DNA of 64,000 nucleotides. It comes from Nostoc sp. MS1 (GTDB lineage Bacteria; Cyanobacteriota; Cyanobacteriia; Cyanobacteriales; Nostocaceae). The DNA is taken from NCBI RefSeq assembly GCF_019976755.1, contig NZ_AP023441.1, forward strand, positions 6,011,501-6,075,500, read 5' to 3'. Numbering within the stretch: position 1 is the first letter of the stretch; every line of letters begins with the position of its first letter. The position numbers and the translations under genes were made by a program. Positions 19,080-27,484 of the stretch are shown here, one piece after another. The notes beneath the pieces are model-generated. The model worked only from the letters and a program-made list of their open reading frames with translations, was not told the DNA's origin and did no database searches.

Positions 19080-19826
19080 ATGAGTCTTTTTTGTCTAGTT
19101 CATGGTGCTTTTCAAGGTACTTGGTGTTGGAATTTACTAATTCCTTACTTAAAAGCACAGGGTCATGAAACTTTAACGATGGATTTGCCCATTGAAGATG
19201 CGTCTGCGACTTTATTGCAATTGTCAAATACAGTAATTCAATCGCTACCAAAAACTCATGATGATATTGTGCTAGTTGGTCACTCAATGGCTGGTACTGT
19301 AATTCCTCTAGTTGCAGAAGCCGTAAAAGTGCGCCAACTAGTTTTTATTGGTGGATTAATTCCATACCCTGGTGTTAGTACATTTGACCAACTATCACAT
19401 CATCTTGATTTTGAAACAATCAAATCATTTAACTATCAGCTAAAAGACCCTAGCCAACTTGAACGGTTCTATGATGAACCTAATATGTATGAACCAGCTT
19501 CTGTAGGCAAGAATTATTCAGACCCATCGGTATTAATGGATTTTTTCTATCATGATTGTCAACCAGATGTAGCACAGTGGGCAATATCTAGAAGTCGTTC
19601 GCAACAATTTCTAGGCTATATATTTGAAACGAATCCTTTGAAAAATTTGCCCAAGGTTGAGTATAAATATATTGTTTGTACTCATGACCGAATCATATCT
19701 CCTACATGGTCACGCTACGCCGCACGCAAGCGCTTGGGAGTTGACGCTATCGAAATACCTTCTGGACATTGCCCACATCTGGCGCGTCCTGATCTGCTTG
19801 CTGAAATTTTAATGCCCACCACCTGA
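19080..19826 (+). CDS. Alpha/beta hydrolase, methylesterase-like
   Basis: This 248-residue alpha/beta hydrolase has the oxyanion region FCLVHGAFQGTWCW, the nucleophile elbow GHSMAG with the catalytic Ser, the acid-bearing CTHDRI segment and the catalytic His in PSGHCPHLARP. The pattern resembles plant salicylate/methyl-jasmonate esterases and bacterial EstC-like proteins. The substrate cannot be deduced. The start ATG follows an AT-rich leader without a clear ribosome-binding site. No functional link to its neighbours is apparent. Confidence 0.82.
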   Translation: MSLFCLVHGAFQGTWCWNLLIPYLKAQGHETLTMDLPIEDASATLLQLSNTVIQSLPKTHDDIVLVGHSMAGTVIPLVAEAVKVRQLVFIGGLIPYPGVSTFDQLSHHLDFETIKSFNYQLKDPSQLERFYDEPNMYEPASVGKNYSDPSVLMDFFYHDCQPDVAQWAISRSRSQQFLGYIFETNPLKNLPKVEYKYIVCTHDRIISPTWSRYAARKRLGVDAIEIPSGHCPHLARPDLLAEILMPTT

Positions 19827-19892
19827 TTATTGAGAAGGTGGAAGATGTCAGCCTCCCACAGGCGCGATGAACGCTCCCACAAAATATGAAAA

Positions 19893-19951
19893 AAGCACAT
19901 TTTGATGATATTTATCAAAGGCTTACTGTATAAAGGTTTTAAAATGTGCTT
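19893..19951. repeat. Inverted repeat in the hydrolase-nuclease spacer
   Basis: An 11-bp perfect inverted repeat (AAGCACATTTT / AAAATGTGCTT) with a 37-bp spacer lies between two same-strand genes. The loop is long for a terminator. Nothing else is recognised in this 189-bp spacer. Confidence 0.45.
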
Positions 19952-20015
19952 GTTGAGAGTTTAGGAAAAGGTATGCTAAAACAAAAATTATCTCTCTTTT
20001 TAGTCAAGCACACTA

Positions 20016-20987
20016 ATGTTTGAAGCAATTGAAAAAAATACTGAGCTATTATCTCTTGTAAATAAGCATCACTTAATTATTCATGCCGATTCATATTCAG
20101 ATTTAGAACAATGTAAATTTATCAAAGTTATTGATGGGGATGGCTTGCTTGTCGTTAAAGAAGAAGAAACTTTAAATATTCGTCTTGCTTATATTGATGC
20201 TCCTGAGCATAATCAAGAATATGGGTTAGATTCAAAACGATGGTTAAAAAAACAGTTATTAAATTCATCTTCTATAGTTAGTGTTAGATTTCTTGATTTT
20301 GACGAAAAGCATGAGCGATACATTGCTGATATTTTTATTAAAAGTTATTCATTAAGTTGGTTAATGGTAGTAACAGGTAATGCCTGGACTTATTATGACT
20401 TTCTAAGTAATGAAGTAGAGGAATGTTATATAGAGGCTCAATACTTTGCTAGAAAATATCGATTAGGATTATGGGCTAATAACTTGTTTTCTATTCCACC
20501 TTGGATACATAGGGCAGACCAAAAAGGAAATGAAACATCTCTAAGAGTAGAGTCAGCTAGAATACTAATGGCTGTAGGTGAAGCAATGCTAGACGATGCT
20601 GAGGGAGAAAAGTCCAAAATAATAGCAGAAGCTAAACTTCAGATAGAGTTTAATCGTCATTACTATCCAATGCGGTATTTTCATCAAGTCCGTTTAGCTC
20701 ATGTAAAATATATAGGGATAGTGTGCAACAATGTGAGTTGGGATATCAAAAATGGTTATAACGGTTTAGATGGAGACGAAGTTAATATCCCATTCTTCCA
20801 ACTTGCGTTAAAAGCATCCAAAGGTGATGAGGAAGCTTCTTATGAGTACGAATGTTGGAAAAAAGCTTTATATATGGCTGTTGGTAAGGTCAATTTGCCA
20901 GAAGATTATAGAAAACCACTAACCGAAGAATGGATAGAAACTCTTATAAATAGGGTGAAAAACTGGGTTAGTCAAAGTCGAGATTAG
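20016..20987 (+). CDS. Staphylococcal nuclease-like protein with extra C-terminal domain
   Basis: This 323-residue protein begins with a staphylococcal-nuclease fold at about 33-155: KVIDGDGLLV, then IRLAYIDAPEHNQ with the first catalytic Arg, and EKHERYIADIF with the second Arg. The position of the catalytic Glu (usually G-x-E-A) reads GLDSK, so the residue may be Asp or lost. No signal peptide is visible, unlike secreted thermonucleases. Residues about 180-323 form a charged, partly helical domain I do not recognise. Low GC compared with neighbours may indicate transfer. Function uncertain. Confidence 0.72.
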   Translation: MFEAIEKNTELLSLVNKHHLIIHADSYSDLEQCKFIKVIDGDGLLVVKEEETLNIRLAYIDAPEHNQEYGLDSKRWLKKQLLNSSSIVSVRFLDFDEKHERYIADIFIKSYSLSWLMVVTGNAWTYYDFLSNEVEECYIEAQYFARKYRLGLWANNLFSIPPWIHRADQKGNETSLRVESARILMAVGEAMLDDAEGEKSKIIAEAKLQIEFNRHYYPMRYFHQVRLAHVKYIGIVCNNVSWDIKNGYNGLDGDEVNIPFFQLALKASKGDEEASYEYECWKKALYMAVGKVNLPEDYRKPLTEEWIETLINRVKNWVSQSRD

Positions 20988-20999
20988 AGATTACTGTAA

Positions 21000-21175
21000 A
21001 AATCATCAGTAATATTTTCTTATAAAATTAGTCATTGATTAATGACTAATTGACCAGTTACATGGGATGCTGGTTGATTGGTAAAGTTAATAGTCCATAG
21101 TCATGAGTCCATAGTCCAAAACATTCATTTTTAGCTGTTGACCAATGACTAATGACTAATGACTGTTAAGTGAGT
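21000..21175. repeat. TTAGTCA/CATAGTC-type STRRs before thrB
   Basis: Two blocks of short repeats (ATTAGTCATTGATTAATGACTAA and, further on, CATAGTC and AATGACT units) fill most of the 196-bp spacer before thrB. The last block ends 9 bp before the start codon, so it lies in the leader of the mRNA or overlaps the promoter. Confidence 0.6.
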
Positions 21176-21183
21176 ATTTGTAG

Positions 21184-22089
21184 ATGTCTATTTCTTCTGT
21201 TACGGTTAAGGTTCCCGGTACAACGGCTAATTTGGGGCCAGGTTTTGACTGCATCGGTGCAGCTTTGACTATATATAATCAGTTCCAGTTTACACACCAC
21301 GATGAAGCTGGCTTAATTATTGAAGCCACAGGTGCGGAAGCTGAACGGGTACAAACGGATGAGAGTAATTTAGTTTATCAAGCGTTTGTCAAGTTATATC
21401 AATATATAAATCAGCCAGTGCCAGGGGTGAAAATTGAGATTAATTTAGGTGTACCACTGGCGCGGGGTTTGGGTAGTTCGGCTACAGCTATTGTTGGCGG
21501 TTTGGTTGCGGCGAATCGATTGGCGGGTGAACCTTTATCTCAGGCGCAGGTGAGGGATTTGGCGATCGCAATGGAAGGACACCCAGATAATGTAGTCCCG
21601 GCTTTTTTGGGGGGATGTCGTCTGGCGGCTACCAGTGATGCAGGTTGGGAAATTTGTGATGTTCCCTGGCATAGTGATGTTATCCCAGTGGTAGCGATTC
21701 CTGATTTTGAGTTATCCACATCTGAGGCGCGGCGAGTTTTACCCACCGAATATAGTCGTGCAGATGCCATTTTTAATACTGCTCATTTGGGTTTATTGTT
21801 GCGTGGTTTGCAAACAGGTAAGGGAGAATGGTTAAAGGCAGCTTTACAAGACAAGCTGCATCAACCTTATCGCCAAGCTTTAATTCCTGGTTACGATGCA
21901 GTGAATGCGGCGGTGATCGCATCTGGTGCTTACGGTATGGTAATTAGTGGTGCGGGGCCGACGCTGTTAGCTTTGGCGGATGTATCCCATGCTCAAGCAG
22001 TAGAAGTTGCAATGGCTTCAGCTTGGCAGGATGCAGGAATTAATGCCCAAGTGCGATCGCTTGCTCTCGATACCCAAGGCGCAACATAA
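21184..22089 (+). CDS. thrB: Homoserine kinase
   Basis: This 301-residue GHMP kinase phosphorylates homoserine on the path to threonine. It has the N-terminal substrate segment VPGTTANLGPGFDCIG, the ATP-binding loop PLARGLGSSATAIVGG and the C-terminal glycine motif VISGAGPTLLA. Length matches bacterial ThrB. The next gene starts 30 bp downstream in the same direction across an STRR. No regulatory leader peptide is seen. Confidence 0.95.
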   Translation: MSISSVTVKVPGTTANLGPGFDCIGAALTIYNQFQFTHHDEAGLIIEATGAEAERVQTDESNLVYQAFVKLYQYINQPVPGVKIEINLGVPLARGLGSSATAIVGGLVAANRLAGEPLSQAQVRDLAIAMEGHPDNVVPAFLGGCRLAATSDAGWEICDVPWHSDVIPVVAIPDFELSTSEARRVLPTEYSRADAIFNTAHLGLLLRGLQTGKGEWLKAALQDKLHQPYRQALIPGYDAVNAAVIASGAYGMVISGAGPTLLALADVSHAQAVEVAMASAWQDAGINAQVRSLALDTQGAT

Positions 22090-22090
22090 C

Positions 22091-22119
22091 AATTCAAAAT
22101 TCAAAATTCAAAATTCAAA
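22091..22119. repeat. AATTCAAA tandem repeat between thrB and next gene
   Basis: Three to four head-to-tail AATTCAAA units fill the whole 30-bp gap between thrB and the following start codon. The repeat ends as AAAATG, so it supplies the ATG context of the downstream gene and leaves no obvious ribosome-binding site. Confidence 0.85.
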
Positions 22120-22659
22120 ATGAAAAAATTAAATCCTGGTCTGCCTTTAGAGCAAATGCAGTCGGAGATTACCGCACTCAAGTCACAAATTCAAGTGCTT
22201 GAACAAGAACGTGCGGCTTTGACTATTAATGATGATGTCATTGCCTCAGAAAATGATTCACCTTTAGCGATTGTGGAAGCTTATCGCCGTCAAGCTAGAG
22301 AAAATGCCCAGCTATTTGCTGAACTTAAAGGGATAGATGATGCGATCACTGCTTTACAAACTCAGCTACAGCACAAACATGGTGAATTAGCACGTTTGCC
22401 ATATAAATTAAGACAAATCGACCAACAGCAACAACTAGAAGAAGCTAAAAAATTGGCTCAAGTCCATGCTGAACGCATTAATGAAATTGCGGCGGAACTA
22501 ACAAAGGAAATCCGTCTACTCAAGGCTTGCGCTGACCAACTTAGTCCATTGTATTGGCAAGTTTATTACAAACCCTTTATCACTGGGTTCAAAACTATCT
22601 CCGTTCCTTATGTCCGCTCAGATGGGGAAGTTTGGAATATTGTCAACCGCATAGTTTAG
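22120..22659 (+). CDS. Coiled-coil protein of unknown function
   Basis: This 179-residue protein has no enzyme motif that I recognise. Residues 8-40 and 65-145 are charged, Gln/Glu/Leu-rich and should form coiled coils. The last 35 residues (PLYWQVYYKPFITGF onward) are aromatic and probably form a compact conserved end. It has no signal peptide or membrane segment. It follows thrB by 30 bp and is likely co-transcribed, then ends before a strong hairpin. It looks like a cyanobacterial conserved hypothetical protein. Confidence 0.7.
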   Translation: MKKLNPGLPLEQMQSEITALKSQIQVLEQERAALTINDDVIASENDSPLAIVEAYRRQARENAQLFAELKGIDDAITALQTQLQHKHGELARLPYKLRQIDQQQQLEEAKKLAQVHAERINEIAAELTKEIRLLKACADQLSPLYWQVYYKPFITGFKTISVPYVRSDGEVWNIVNRIV

Positions 22660-22708
22660 GAAATCTTGAAAATTCCTAGTTGAAAATTGAGCCGATATTA
22701 CAATTTGT

Positions 22709-22735
22709 AACGGTGGACGGAGCCACCGTTTTTTG
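22709..22735 (+). terminator. Terminator after the coiled-coil gene
   Basis: An 8-bp perfect stem AACGGTGG / CCACCGTT with a 6-base loop is followed by TTTTTTG. It is placed to end the thrB transcript and lies 69 bp before the left end of the IS. Confidence 0.88.
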
Positions 22736-22803
22736 TTGACGTTACAAAACTTTATGTCTAGAATGGGCTGGCTAGGAATTGTCTTGAGTATTTATTCTTG
22801 TTT

Positions 22804-24737
22804 ACTCACCGTTCGCGTAATAGAATTTGACTTACGAGGAATTATCCACAAGATTGCTATAAATATCAGGTGAAAGCCCAAGTAAACTAATGATTTCCTG
22901 CTGTAGAGGGTTTAAAGGAGGAACATAACCAAAACGCTGACCACGGGCTTCAATAATCGTCAAAGTGATATTAGAAAAAGCACGTAACAACCGTTCAGCA
23001 GTAGGTTGGGCAGTTCGTTTGTTTGGATGTTCGGGATAAAGTCCAGCAAGAGAGTTGACTGACTGTACAGTCAGTTGTCGTCTGACAACAAACTCAATGA
23101 TTGTCAGCAAACGGAGGGCGAGACTCAGTAAATTAATCAGACCTGTAACTTGGTCATCACGTTGCACAAACATTGGGGCAATCGAAAGTGACGCACCCTT
23201 AAGGCGATGAAAACCACGTTCAGCAATCCATTCGTCTCTATAAGTCAGAACACCTTGTTCGAGAGATAAGTGACTCTTTGGAGCATTGCTGACAAAAGCC
23301 CTCCAGCCAAAAGTTTTTTGAGCTTGGGCAATAGCACTTTCATTGCGGATAACGGTCTGGATTTGATACCTAATTTTGTGTGTAATTTGCTTGGGGCGGG
23401 ATGTGGGACGACCTCGACCAATGTAGGTTTGTTCAACAGTTTCCTGGCACTCATAATCGAAACTCAGTAAGCCTTCGACTCGATGAAGGCGCAGAATTTG
23501 TGTTGCTTTTTGTAATAAAACCTGTAGGTCGTTGATTTGTCGTTTACCGCGACCTTTTTGTGGAGTTAACGCCATCAACTTCTGCTGTGCGTTGTGAAGT
23601 CGTGTCTCTAATCCTTGAATTTGTTGTTTTGCAAGTGTCTGTGAATGAATCACAAACACCCTTTCTTGCCAGCATAGTAATGGCAATTGTTCATCAACCA
23701 CCTCGACATGACGACACACCTCATAGCCAGTGGCGATAGTAGTTTCAAGGACATCTAAGTCTTGGCTGGTTTCACTGTTGTGATGAACACTGGTTCGCTT
23801 GATATCCACAAGTGGAAATTTACCAGCAACAGCATCATCTATCCAGCCAGCAAGAAGTTCTGGAGTTTTACCAACTAAGGATAATGGGCATAGGTAGTAA
23901 TCTCCCTGAATATGTATGTTGCAGCGTGTTGATAGTGAACTCATTTTACAGTCACCAACAAACAACAACCCTTTTTTGTTCAACGTGGCAGCAATTTGTT
24001 GGTAGGCGGGAATGTACAACCCATCATCTGCTTGTTCTCCAGATACCACCTGGGTGACAAGGGGCATCCCCAATGGGTCAATCATCCCCATCATTAGTTT
24101 TACCTGTGGCAGGTTCGGGTCATCCTTGCTGTGTCCAAATTGGAATAAACCTGACTCGCTGATTAAATGGTGTCCACTGATTGTTGTTGCATCTAAACGT
24201 ACTTGCTCCACCCCTAATTCATAGGCTCGGATGGTGTTTTGCGTGAGAAACCGTTCTATTTGTGACCAAGTTTCGGGCTTGCTTAATCGCTTCAACAGTA
24301 TTCCTAAACGGTCATCGGTAAAGTCTGTTTCTCTAATTTTGATTGAGCATACTTGCTCTATGGTGTAGCGTCTTTGTTCTACCCATTCTCGAACACGTAC
24401 TTTTCGGTGGTCGCCCTGTGAGATGATATATGATAACCAAATGCAAGCTACCCATCCCCAATCCAGTCCTTCTTGTTTCCAGTGACGTGGCAGATGTTGG
24501 TTGAGGATTTCTGGTAGTCCCATTTTTTTCATCACCTCTAGCAGCAGAACAATATCGTCGATTCGTTCTGAGATTATTTGTTGGGGTAAATGTGCCATTT
24601 CTCACACTTACCATTAAACCGTTACACCCTACACAACTTTCTGGCACAAGGGATGCCGACAATGATCTCCTGCTTAGATACTCTCCCTTATTTCATCTAT
24701 TTCACCAAACTCATCCTCGATTGCGCGAACGGTGAGT
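22804..24737 (-). mobile_element. IS1634-like insertion sequence, complete
   Basis: The element is 1934 bp, bounded by perfect 14-bp terminal inverted repeats ACTCACCGTTCGCG / CGCGAACGGTGAGT. It is flanked by a direct GTTT (22800-22803 and 24738-24741), a probable short target duplication. It carries one intact transposase on the minus strand. It lies between the terminator after the thrB transcript and ndhD, about 150 bp upstream of the ndhD start. Intact repeats and ORF suggest a recent insertion. Confidence 0.9.
22832..24598 (-). CDS. IS1634-family transposase (DDE)
   Basis: This 588-residue transposase fills the IS. Its likely catalytic acidic residues are the Asp in VRLDATTISGHH, the Asp in LLFVGDCKMSS and the Glu in YRDEWIAERGFHRLKG, the last in the Y-(2)-R-(3)-E-like context of the IS4/IS1634 group. 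It is full-length with no stop or frameshift. Its stop is 28 bp inside the left inverted repeat and its start 139 bp inside the right one. Family placement is by length and motif pattern. Confidence 0.88.
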   Translation of the reverse strand: MAHLPQQIISERIDDIVLLLEVMKKMGLPEILNQHLPRHWKQEGLDWGWVACIWLSYIISQGDHRKVRVREWVEQRRYTIEQVCSIKIRETDFTDDRLGILLKRLSKPETWSQIERFLTQNTIRAYELGVEQVRLDATTISGHHLISESGLFQFGHSKDDPNLPQVKLMMGMIDPLGMPLVTQVVSGEQADDGLYIPAYQQIAATLNKKGLLFVGDCKMSSLSTRCNIHIQGDYYLCPLSLVGKTPELLAGWIDDAVAGKFPLVDIKRTSVHHNSETSQDLDVLETTIATGYEVCRHVEVVDEQLPLLCWQERVFVIHSQTLAKQQIQGLETRLHNAQQKLMALTPQKGRGKRQINDLQVLLQKATQILRLHRVEGLLSFDYECQETVEQTYIGRGRPTSRPKQITHKIRYQIQTVIRNESAIAQAQKTFGWRAFVSNAPKSHLSLEQGVLTYRDEWIAERGFHRLKGASLSIAPMFVQRDDQVTGLINLLSLALRLLTIIEFVVRRQLTVQSVNSLAGLYPEHPNKRTAQPTAERLLRAFSNITLTIIEARGQRFGYVPPLNPLQQEIISLLGLSPDIYSNLVDNSS

Positions 24738-24886
24738 GTTTATGGTAACAATTGGAGAATTAATGAGTATAAATGCTCATCTATTGACGAAATTTAATTT
24801 TCCAGAGATAAACAAAGTTTACAAAAGTAACAATTCCTTAATATAATGTAATTAAAAGCGAAAAGAAAAAACGATTGTCAGAAGTG

Positions 24887-26500
24887 ATGAATCCTATAGA
24901 ATTTCCGTGGCTGTCAGCCATAATTGCATTACCCTTGGTGGCAGCCCTAGCCATCCCTATAATTCCAGATAAAGAAGGTAAAACGGTTCGCTGGTATGGT
25001 TTAGGAGTTGCGATCGCTGATTTTGCCTTAATGATTACCGCCTTTTGGCACAATTACGATTTTCAAAACTCCGGCTATCAATTTGTAGAAAAATATGCTT
25101 GGGTTCCACAAATAGGTTTGAATTGGTCTGTAGCAGTTGACGGCTTATCGATGCCCTTAATTTTGTTAACAGGCTTAATTAACACACTCGCAATATTCGC
25201 GGCTTGGAAAGTAACCAACAAGCCGCGATTGTTTTATGGGTTGATGTTGGTAATGTACAGCGCCCAGTTGGGTGTGTTCCTAGCCCAAGACTTGTTGTTA
25301 TTCTTCCTCATGTGGGAAATCGAGCTAGTTCCTGTCTACCTCTTGATTTCCATCTGGGGAGGTCCTAAACGTCGTTATGCAGCGACCAAATTCATCATTT
25401 ATACTGCTGCCGCTTCTATATTTATTCTTGTAGCCGGATTTGCCTTAGCATTCTCTGGAGATACAGTTACTTTTGACATCGCCGCTTTGGGAATGAAAGA
25501 ATACCCCAAAGTAATTGAATTGTTAGCTTATGCAGGATTTTTAATTGCCTTTGGTGTAAAACTACCAATTTTCCCTTTACACACTTGGCTACCTGATGCT
25601 CACGGTGAAGCATCTGCACCCGGTTCCATGATTCTGGCTGGTGTATTGCTGAAAATGGGTGGTTATGCCTTAATTCGCTTCAACATAGAAATGTTGCCTG
25701 ATGCCCATGCTTATTTTGCTCCCGTCTTAGCAATCTTGGGTGTAGTTAACATTGTTTACGGTGCGTGCTGCGCCTTTGCTCAAACCAACCTGAAACGTCG
25801 CCTCGCTTACTCTTCAATTGCCCACATGGGCTTCGTACTAATTGGTCTAGCTTCCTATACAGAGATTGGTATCAGTGGAGCTATGCTACAGATGGTTTCC
25901 CACGGCTTGATTGCAGCCAGCTTGTTCTTCTTAACTGGTGTAACTTACGAACGTACCCACACCTTATTAATGGACAAAATGGGTGGTATCGGTAAAGTAA
26001 TGCCCAAAACCTTCGCTCTTTACACAGCCGGCGCAATGGCTTCTCTAGCTTTACCCGGTATGAGTGGTTTTGTAGGCGAGTTGATGGTTTTCTTAGGTAT
26101 CGCCAGCAGCGACGTTTACAGTTCCAGTTTCAAGGTTGTAGTTGTGCTGCTGTCAGCAGTGGGTGTAATTCTCACCCCCATATACTTACTGTCGATGTTG
26201 CGCCAAGTATTCTACGGCAAACAAAGTGAAGAGTTACATCTCGATACTTTCATTCCTGATGTTAAACCTCGTGAGTTGTTCATCACTGCTTCTCTCTTGC
26301 TTCCCATCATCGGTATAGGTTTGTATCCCAAGTTGATCACCCAAACTTATGATGTGAAGACTGTAGAAGTTGCAGCCCACGCTCGTCAAGTGCTACCAGT
26401 TGTTGCTGGACAACAACCATCAAGTCGGTACTCTCAGATTTTTACAGCACCAACTTTAGCTAATGCTCAGGTTGAAGGTTTAGTTAATATTGCAAAGTAA
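24887..26500 (+). CDS. ndhD1: NAD(P)H-quinone oxidoreductase subunit 4 (NdhD1-like)
   Basis: This protein of about 537 residues is the proton-pumping NdhD subunit of the thylakoid NDH-1 complex, which carries out respiration and cyclic electron flow around photosystem I. It has about 14 hydrophobic segments. The conserved MWEIELVPVYLLISIWGG and the lysine-bearing FGVKLPIFPLHTWLPDAHGEA are present. An in-frame TTG (24875) and GTG (24884) lie upstream; I prefer ATG 24887, which gives the usual N-terminus MNPIEFPWLSA. The IS1634 element ends about 150 bp upstream, which could alter its promoter. Assignment to D1 rather than D2 is by resemblance only. Confidence 0.93.
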   Translation: MNPIEFPWLSAIIALPLVAALAIPIIPDKEGKTVRWYGLGVAIADFALMITAFWHNYDFQNSGYQFVEKYAWVPQIGLNWSVAVDGLSMPLILLTGLINTLAIFAAWKVTNKPRLFYGLMLVMYSAQLGVFLAQDLLLFFLMWEIELVPVYLLISIWGGPKRRYAATKFIIYTAAASIFILVAGFALAFSGDTVTFDIAALGMKEYPKVIELLAYAGFLIAFGVKLPIFPLHTWLPDAHGEASAPGSMILAGVLLKMGGYALIRFNIEMLPDAHAYFAPVLAILGVVNIVYGACCAFAQTNLKRRLAYSSIAHMGFVLIGLASYTEIGISGAMLQMVSHGLIAASLFFLTGVTYERTHTLLMDKMGGIGKVMPKTFALYTAGAMASLALPGMSGFVGELMVFLGIASSDVYSSSFKVVVVLLSAVGVILTPIYLLSMLRQVFYGKQSEELHLDTFIPDVKPRELFITASLLLPIIGIGLYPKLITQTYDVKTVEVAAHARQVLPVVAGQQPSSRYSQIFTAPTLANAQVEGLVNIAK

Positions 26501-26550
26501 ATATATCTAAACAAGTGTGCTGACGGTAAATACTAAATATGGGGGAACTG

Positions 26551-26583
26551 GGGGTAGTTGCAAAACTGCCCCTAATTTTTTTA
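26551..26583 (+). terminator. Terminator after ndhD
   Basis: A 9-bp stem GGGGTAGTT / AACTGCCCC (one G-T pair) with a GCAA loop is followed by TAATTTTTTT. It lies 51 bp after the ndhD stop. Confidence 0.9.
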
Positions 26584-26700
26584 AGTTAATTTTGCAAAAA
26601 CTCATTTAGTAGTTTTTAGAAACCTATTTAATTTGTTCAAGTTAATCAAATACATGCGTATACTAAACAAGTATAGACTTTTAATTATACTACTACACTT

Positions 26701-27405
26701 ATGAGTAATATCTTTAATCATATACAAAAAGCAATTAGTAATACAAATAATGCCATTACTCAGGCAACAGCACGGCAAAATAAACTTCAGAATCAATATA
26801 CAGAAGCTAAAGCTAAATCTCATTCTGCTCATGAAGCTGCTTTAAAAGCTGCTTACAAAAATGAATCATCTTTAGCAATGCAGTCTCTATCCCAAGAGAT
26901 TCTTCAAGAAACAGTAGCTAATCTACTCCAAAGCCAAATTCAAGAACAAATAGTATCTATTGAAGTCTTAAATAATAATTTAGAGACATTGAATAATATA
27001 AAAATAATTTTAGAACAATGTATGGAAAATAAAACAAGTAACAATACTCAATTATTGACAACAGAATTAAATACTCAACATCTAGATAATGAAAATTTAA
27101 AATCTCAAAATATCCTTTTTGAAAGAGTAAAGAAAATAATTGCAGAACAAACATCATTCCCAGTAGAAAATATAAATTTAGAACACTCTCTTGTATTAGG
27201 AGGATATTTTAGCGCTTTTTTATCATCATCAAATTACCATGAGGTTCCATCTAATGATTTAGGAATGGATAACCTAGATGGAATAGAATTATTAATGGCT
27301 ATAGAAGAAGAATTTGATATAGAAATTTCTGATGCGGAAGCTGAAACAGTAAGGACAGTTCAAGAACTACTTAACATAATTTCGTTCAAATTAAATAAAA
27401 AATAA
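26701..27405 (+). CDS. Coiled-coil protein fused to a degenerate acyl carrier domain
   Basis: The 234-residue product has an N-terminal helical, Gln/Asn-rich region (1-110), resembling the coiled coil of PspA/IM30-type proteins. The C-terminal domain (138-231) closely follows an acyl carrier protein: LFERVKKIIAEQ, then LGMDNLDGIELLMAIEEEFD and a TVQELLNII end. The Ser that carries phosphopantetheine (DSL) is replaced by Asn (N191, codon AAC), and about 20 extra residues precede the motif. The domain therefore should not carry an acyl group. Its close likeness to the AcpP encoded 4 kb away suggests descent from a fatty-acid ACP. The gene is AT-rich and stands alone. Function unknown. Confidence 0.8.
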   Translation: MSNIFNHIQKAISNTNNAITQATARQNKLQNQYTEAKAKSHSAHEAALKAAYKNESSLAMQSLSQEILQETVANLLQSQIQEQIVSIEVLNNNLETLNNIKIILEQCMENKTSNNTQLLTTELNTQHLDNENLKSQNILFERVKKIIAEQTSFPVENINLEHSLVLGGYFSAFLSSSNYHEVPSNDLGMDNLDGIELLMAIEEEFDIEISDAEAETVRTVQELLNIISFKLNKK

Positions 27406-27423
27406 CCAAGCGCTCCTATGTGT

Positions 27424-27452
27424 AAAAAAAAGGGCAGGCATAATGCCCACCC
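27424..27452 (-). terminator. Terminator after tkt
   Basis: Read on the minus strand, GGGTGGGCA / TGCCTGCCC (two G-T pairs) with a 3-base loop is followed by eight T. It lies 33 bp after the tkt stop and faces the convergent gene at 26701. Confidence 0.88.
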
Positions 27453-27484
27453 TTGAAATAACTTAAGAGAATATTCTATGAGTA

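Noticed and set aside
22091..22119. AATTCAAA direct repeats as a CRISPR array
   Set aside because: Units are 8 bp head-to-tail with no spacers; it is a short tandem repeat.
26602..27157. Minus-strand frames opposite the pseudo-ACP gene
   Set aside because: Hydrophobic, low-complexity translations from AT-rich DNA; no start signals or family match.
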